Assembly: GCA_002316275.1 (NCBI GenBank)
Contig: DCDE01000025.1
Span: 1 to 35,600 of the forward strand
Reading direction: 5' to 3'
DNA: 35,600 nucleotides
Source of the DNA: Caldifarciminota bacterium UBA1063
GTDB lineage: Bacteria > Hydrothermota > Hydrothermia > UBA1063
Of the stretch, positions 32,504 to 35,600 are shown piece by piece (position 1 is the first letter of the stretch; each line of letters starts with the position of its first letter). Below the pieces are notes generated by a model. That model saw only the letters and a list, made by a program, of their open reading frames with translations, did no database searches and was not told the DNA's origin. Made by a program: the position numbers and the translations under genes.

Positions 32504-33769
32504 GTGGGGGAGACACTTGTAGAGAAGTTGAGATCCGGAAACATCCCTGATAAATTTGAAGAATTGTGCAAAAAAGAGAATGTAGACCCTGTACTTCTTG
32601 CGCGTGATGTAATTGAAGGGAAAGCTGTTGCCGTGGGCTACAGAAATGGCCGTAGCCCTTTTTTGCTTTCGCAGTATGCCAGAACTAAAGTAAATGCCAA
32701 TATAGGCACAAGTACCAATAGGTCCAGCTTAACTGAGGAAATGGAAAAGCTACATGCAGCCTTGTCTGCTGGAGCCGATGCAGTGATGGATTTATCCCTT
32801 TCTCCGGATCTTAAAGAGATTCGCAGTGCTGTGCTTGAACACTCCTCTCGCCCTGTTGGAACTGTTCCCATTTATGAGGCTGCTGTGAGGGCAAGAACCG
32901 AGAGGGGAGCTGCAGTAAAGCTTGATGTTGAGGAAATCTTTGACATACTGGAAGAACAAATGGAAGATGGGGTGGACTTTATGACCATCCATGCTGGTGT
33001 AACCCGAAGCCTTGTGATGGAGTTTAAGAAGAATTCGAGACTTGAAGGAATAGTATCGAGGGGAGGATCGATCCTTTCATCTTTTATCAAGAGAAGTGGT
33101 AAAGAAAATCCTTTTTTTGAACATTTTGACAGGCTTCTCAAACTAGCTCAAAAATATGATGTAGTTCTTTCCCTCGGGGATGGTATGAGGCCCGGAGCCA
33201 TTAAAGATGCAGGGGACTATTTTGAGGTAGGTGAGCAGAGAATACTTGGTGAGCTTGTGCTCAGGGCACGTGAGGCTGGCGTAATGTGTATAGTTGAAGG
33301 TCCAGGTCATGTTCCCCTTTATATGATTGGTGATGCAGTGAAAAGAATGAAGAAACTTAGCTGCAATGCACCACTTTACCTCCTGGGGCCTATAGTTACT
33401 GACGTAGCTCCGGGTTTTGATCACATAACCAGTGCCATCGGCGGTGCCATTGCGGCATGGGAGGGTGTGGAGTTTTTATGTTATGTGACTCCTTCTGAAC
33501 ATTTAGGACTTCCTGTGCCCGAAGATGTTTTTATGGGTGTTGTTTCAGCGAGGATCGCGGGACACGCTGCGGATATCGCAAGAGGTGTGAAAGGTGCCCA
33601 GGAATGGGATAACGAAATGTCAAAGGCAAGGAGAGAACTCAATTGGGAGTCGATGATGAATCTGTCTATACACCCTGAAACCTCTCGACGCCTGAAGCTC
33701 GAAAAATCGGGTGAGGGCACCTGTACGATGTGCGGAGAGTATTGTGTTTTTCTCATAAACGAGGATTAA
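32504..33769 (+). CDS. thiC: Phosphomethylpyrimidine synthase ThiC (short type)
   Basis: A 421-residue radical-SAM enzyme turning aminoimidazole ribotide into HMP phosphate. Seen: TKVNANIGTST near the start, a GADAVMDLSLSPDL strand, DFMTIHAGVTRSL, VSRGGSI, EGPGHVPLYMIGDAV and VTPSEHLGLP. The cluster motif is CTMCGEYC at the end. The GTG at 32504 is chosen because AAGGAGG lies five bases upstream. The frame also stays open back to an ATG at 32432 inside the riboswitch, which must be discounted. The length fits the short enzymes of anaerobes. The final motif is C-x2-C-x3-C, one residue shorter than the C-x2-C-x4-C usually quoted. Confidence 0.94.
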   Translation: MGETLVEKLRSGNIPDKFEELCKKENVDPVLLARDVIEGKAVAVGYRNGRSPFLLSQYARTKVNANIGTSTNRSSLTEEMEKLHAALSAGADAVMDLSLSPDLKEIRSAVLEHSSRPVGTVPIYEAAVRARTERGAAVKLDVEEIFDILEEQMEDGVDFMTIHAGVTRSLVMEFKKNSRLEGIVSRGGSILSSFIKRSGKENPFFEHFDRLLKLAQKYDVVLSLGDGMRPGAIKDAGDYFEVGEQRILGELVLRAREAGVMCIVEGPGHVPLYMIGDAVKRMKKLSCNAPLYLLGPIVTDVAPGFDHITSAIGGAIAAWEGVEFLCYVTPSEHLGLPVPEDVFMGVVSARIAGHAADIARGVKGAQEWDNEMSKARRELNWESMMNLSIHPETSRRLKLEKSGEGTCTMCGEYCVFLINED

Positions 33770-33774
33770 GCTAT

Positions 33775-34147
33775 ATGTATGAGATAGGGGAAAGGCTTTC
33801 TCTTCAGGGATCCGGTCGTCCTCAGATTCACAACATTATTTACTATCTCCCTCGTGGTTTTTCAGGCGAATGTAATATTTGTTGCATAGGCTGCTCCATT
33901 AATGGTATATCCGGATGTAAGAGAAGATATGGTAATGGACATTGGGACTCCTTTAAAGGCTCAGTTCGGTATTTGTGATGCTGAGGGAAAGCTTATATTA
34001 AGGAGGGAGCTAGCAATATTTGATCCATTAAGCTCCAGGTTATTTACTAATAACATAACGAGGGGAATGCGCTCCCTTGAGCAGTGTAAGTATTATGAAA
34101 GGGGATCTCTCTACCCTGGAAGGATTTTCTTTGGATATGAAGACTAA
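33775..34147 (+). pseudogene. Small gene between thiC and thi4, frame-disrupted
   Basis: Two open segments look like parts of one protein. The first begins at ATG 33775 (M-Y-E-I-G-E-R-L-S-L-Q-G-S-G-R-P) and loses coding character near 33870. The second, one base forward, reads protein-like from about 33870 but is cut by TAG at 33887-33889, then continues A-A-P-L-M-V-Y-P-D-V and on to D-I-G-T-P-L-K-A-Q-F-G, ending F-F-G-Y-E-D at 34147. Codon pattern (purine-first, GTA/GCT/GAT) supports the second frame there. An ATG at 33902 could start an 81-residue protein but has no ribosome site. I do not recognise the family. Either a mutation/assembly error or recoding is possible. Confidence 0.45.
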
Positions 34148-34162
34148 AATCAGGAGGATTTT

Positions 34163-34930
34163 ATGAAGGAAGTAGAGATTACAGAAATCATTATTAGAGA
34201 GTACCTCGGCTCTCTCTTGAGGGCTTTGGACAGTGATGTAATCATCGCCGGCGGCGGCCCATCTTCCCTGGTGGCTGGATATTATCTTGCAAAGGCGGGT
34301 AAGAAGGTTACTATCCTTGAGAGGAAACTTTCCTTGGGTGGTGGTACATGGGGTGGAGGCATGGGATTTAAATATGTGATACTTGAGGAAAATTGCCTTC
34401 CTATACTTCAAGAACTAAATATAAACTATACGAAGAAAGGAGAAGATCTGTATGCCGTTGATTCTATAGCGCTTGCCAGTGGATTAATATTCAATGCAGT
34501 TAAGGCAGGTGCTGAAATCTTCAACCTTGTCTCTGTAGAAGACCTTGTGGTGAAGGACAATAGAGTTAAAGGCGTCGTTGTAAATGCCTCTCCCATTGAA
34601 ATTGCAAGACTCCATGTGGACCCGATAACGATGAAGGCTAATGCTGTAGTAGACGCAACAGGCCACGACTTGGAAGTGGTAAAAGTGTTGTTAAAGAAAA
34701 ACAATCTTAAAATCTTCACGGAGACGGGGGATATTGTAGGTGAGCGTTCCATGGATGTGGAAGAGGGAGAAAGAATCACCCTGGAAAAGACTGGAGAGGT
34801 TTTCCCAGGGCTTTATGTAGCTGGTATGGCAGCCTGCGCCTGCTTTGGTGGCCCAAGGATGGGACCTATCTTTGGTGGTATGCTCCTTTCGGGTAAGAAA
34901 CTTGCTGAAATTCTCGTGGAGAAAGTATGA
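34163..34930 (+). CDS. thi4: Thiazole synthase Thi4, sulfide-dependent type
   Basis: A 255-residue NAD- and iron-dependent enzyme building the thiamine thiazole from NAD, glycine and sulfide. Seen: the dinucleotide loop IIAGGGPSS (27-35), LERKLSLGGGTWGGGMGF (52-69) and the C-terminal PGLYVAGMAACACFGGPRMGPIFGGM. At the position where yeast Thi4 has its sacrificial Cys205, this protein has His151 in RLHVDP. It should therefore use free sulfide and turn over repeatedly, as in methanogens (known for the family, inferred here). The ribosome site AGGAGG precedes the ATG, and the gene overlaps thiE by four bases. Confidence 0.93.
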   Translation: MKEVEITEIIIREYLGSLLRALDSDVIIAGGGPSSLVAGYYLAKAGKKVTILERKLSLGGGTWGGGMGFKYVILEENCLPILQELNINYTKKGEDLYAVDSIALASGLIFNAVKAGAEIFNLVSVEDLVVKDNRVKGVVVNASPIEIARLHVDPITMKANAVVDATGHDLEVVKVLLKKNNLKIFTETGDIVGERSMDVEEGERITLEKTGEVFPGLYVAGMAACACFGGPRMGPIFGGMLLSGKKLAEILVEKV

Positions 34931-35544
34931 AGGACATTTTAAAATTGTATCTAATTGCAGATTACCTGTATTTTGCTGAAGGTTTTTTATACAGGATCGA
35001 AAAAGCGATAAAGGGTGGAGTTACAGCTGTTCAGTTTAGGTTCAAGGGAATAGATGACAGGCAAGCCTTTGAGACTGCGAAAGACATTTCAACTCTCTGC
35101 AAGAGAATGGGCACACCATTTTTTGTCAACAATAGAACGGATTTTGCACTACTTCTTGATGCTGATGGCGTTCATGTGGGTCAGGACGATTTGCCTGTGA
35201 AAGAAGTAAGGAGGCTTTTAAATGGTAAACTTGTTGGTGTTTCCGCGGGTGACTATGAAGAATTTCTTAAAATAAGAGATACCGGTGCTGACTATGTGAG
35301 TTTTGGTTCCGTTTTCTCAACTCCCACAAAGCAAGATGCTGGTGCGCCTATAGAACTTCAGGGGTTAAGAGCACTTGTGAACATGGCTATGGAGATACCA
35401 AAGATTGCCATAGGTGGCATTACCCTTAAGAATGTTGAGAATGTTATGTCGTGTGGAGTGGATGGAGTTGCAGTTGCTGGTGCTATAATGAAGGCAGAAG
35501 ACCCGGAATCCGTTGCGAGGGAGTTTAGAAGAATAATAGGATAA
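34927..35544 (+). CDS. thiE: Thiamine-phosphate synthase
   Basis: A 205-residue TIM-barrel enzyme joining HMP diphosphate and the thiazole phosphate into thiamine phosphate. Seen: AVQFRFK (34-40; usually QLREK), FFVNNRTD (65-72), GVHVGQDDLP (81-90), DYVSFGSVFSTPTKQDAGAP and AIGGITLKNV. The order and length are typical. The pyrophosphate/pyrimidine pocket motif is changed at QFRFK, where the Glu of QLREK is replaced by Phe. thiD and thiL are not in the window. It overlaps thi4 (ATGA). Confidence 0.92.
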   Translation: MKDILKLYLIADYLYFAEGFLYRIEKAIKGGVTAVQFRFKGIDDRQAFETAKDISTLCKRMGTPFFVNNRTDFALLLDADGVHVGQDDLPVKEVRRLLNGKLVGVSAGDYEEFLKIRDTGADYVSFGSVFSTPTKQDAGAPIELQGLRALVNMAMEIPKIAIGGITLKNVENVMSCGVDGVAVAGAIMKAEDPESVAREFRRIIG

Positions 35545-35571
35545 AGAACATATAGAAATGCGTTTTAAGGG

Positions 35572-35600
35572 ATGGGCTTCGGGGACACCCCGAAGCCCAT
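35572..35600 (+). terminator. Hairpin at end of thi operon
   Basis: ATGGGCTTCGGGG (35572-35584), a three-base loop ACA and the exact complement CCCCGAAGCCCAT (35588-35600) form a 13-bp stem, 28 bases after the thiE stop. The window ends exactly at the stem, so a following T run cannot be seen. Confidence 0.7.

Noticed and set aside
33730..33774. Frame from ATG 33730 as a start for the gene after thiC
   Set aside because: It overlaps the ThiC iron-sulfur motif in another frame; ATG 33775 after the thiC stop is more natural.
1..35600. CRISPR arrays, insertion sequences, prophage or integrase genes
   Set aside because: I found no regularly spaced repeats, transposase motifs or attachment-like repeats; the window reads as ordinary chromosome with conserved operons.

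Overview
The window looks like chromosomal DNA of a diderm (Gram-negative-type), probably anaerobic and possibly thermophilic bacterium of moderate to low G+C. The sequence shows an outer-membrane lipoprotein system (LspA, LolC/LolD, several lipobox proteins) and beta-barrel-like proteins ending in aromatic residues. It also shows oxygen-avoiding chemistry: a histidine-type Thi4, a short ThiC, an EFR1-type ferredoxin and acyl-phosphate kinases. Gene content and style suggest a WOR-3/Hydrothermae-like candidate lineage, but that placement is inference. Coding density is high, and most neighbours overlap by 1-8 bases.

Layout. 1-628: divergent ribosomal genes rpmF (-) and rpmA (+), with facing consensus-like promoters. 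629-943: 315 bases without a convincing gene. 944-2725: recJ (-), divergent from a long + strand run (2763-14794). That run holds a HypE/AIR-synthase-like protein, a barrel-like protein, metK, ahcY, a four-gene membrane module of unknown function, lspA, a second barrel-like protein, hutU and a polyprenyl-phosphate sugar-phosphate transferase. 14809-16059: a promoter, two lipoprotein genes and a perfect 38-bp palindromic terminator shared with the convergent EFR1-type flavodoxin/ferredoxin gene. 16897-24285: lepB, trmB, a lipoprotein, a TsaC/low-molecular-weight-phosphatase fusion, buk, ptb, ackA and a DUF3108-like gene, all + and nearly all overlapping.

24265-25468 (-): a perfect-consensus promoter drives a 55-residue lipoprotein, tRNA-Ala(GGC), tRNA-Leu(UAG) and a BtuF/FecB-like binding protein, packed with 10-33 base gaps. 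25499-32210 (-): lysS, lolC/E, lolD, a GNAT/FemAB-like protein, a glycosyltransferase and a flippase, all touching or overlapping. 32358-35600 (+): a TPP riboswitch followed by thiC, a frame-disrupted small gene, thi4 and thiE, ending in a strong hairpin at the window edge.

How the genes work together. Envelope biogenesis is a recurring theme: LepB, LspA and LolCD serve the lipoproteins and barrels encoded nearby, and the transferase, glycosyltransferase and flippase make surface polysaccharide. MetK and AhcY form the start and the salvage step of the SAM cycle. Ptb, Buk and AckA allow ATP formation from acyl-CoA. ThiC, Thi4 and ThiE build thiamine phosphate under TPP control. The least understood part is the 6917-10301 membrane module, two members of which look like diverged copies of the same domain.
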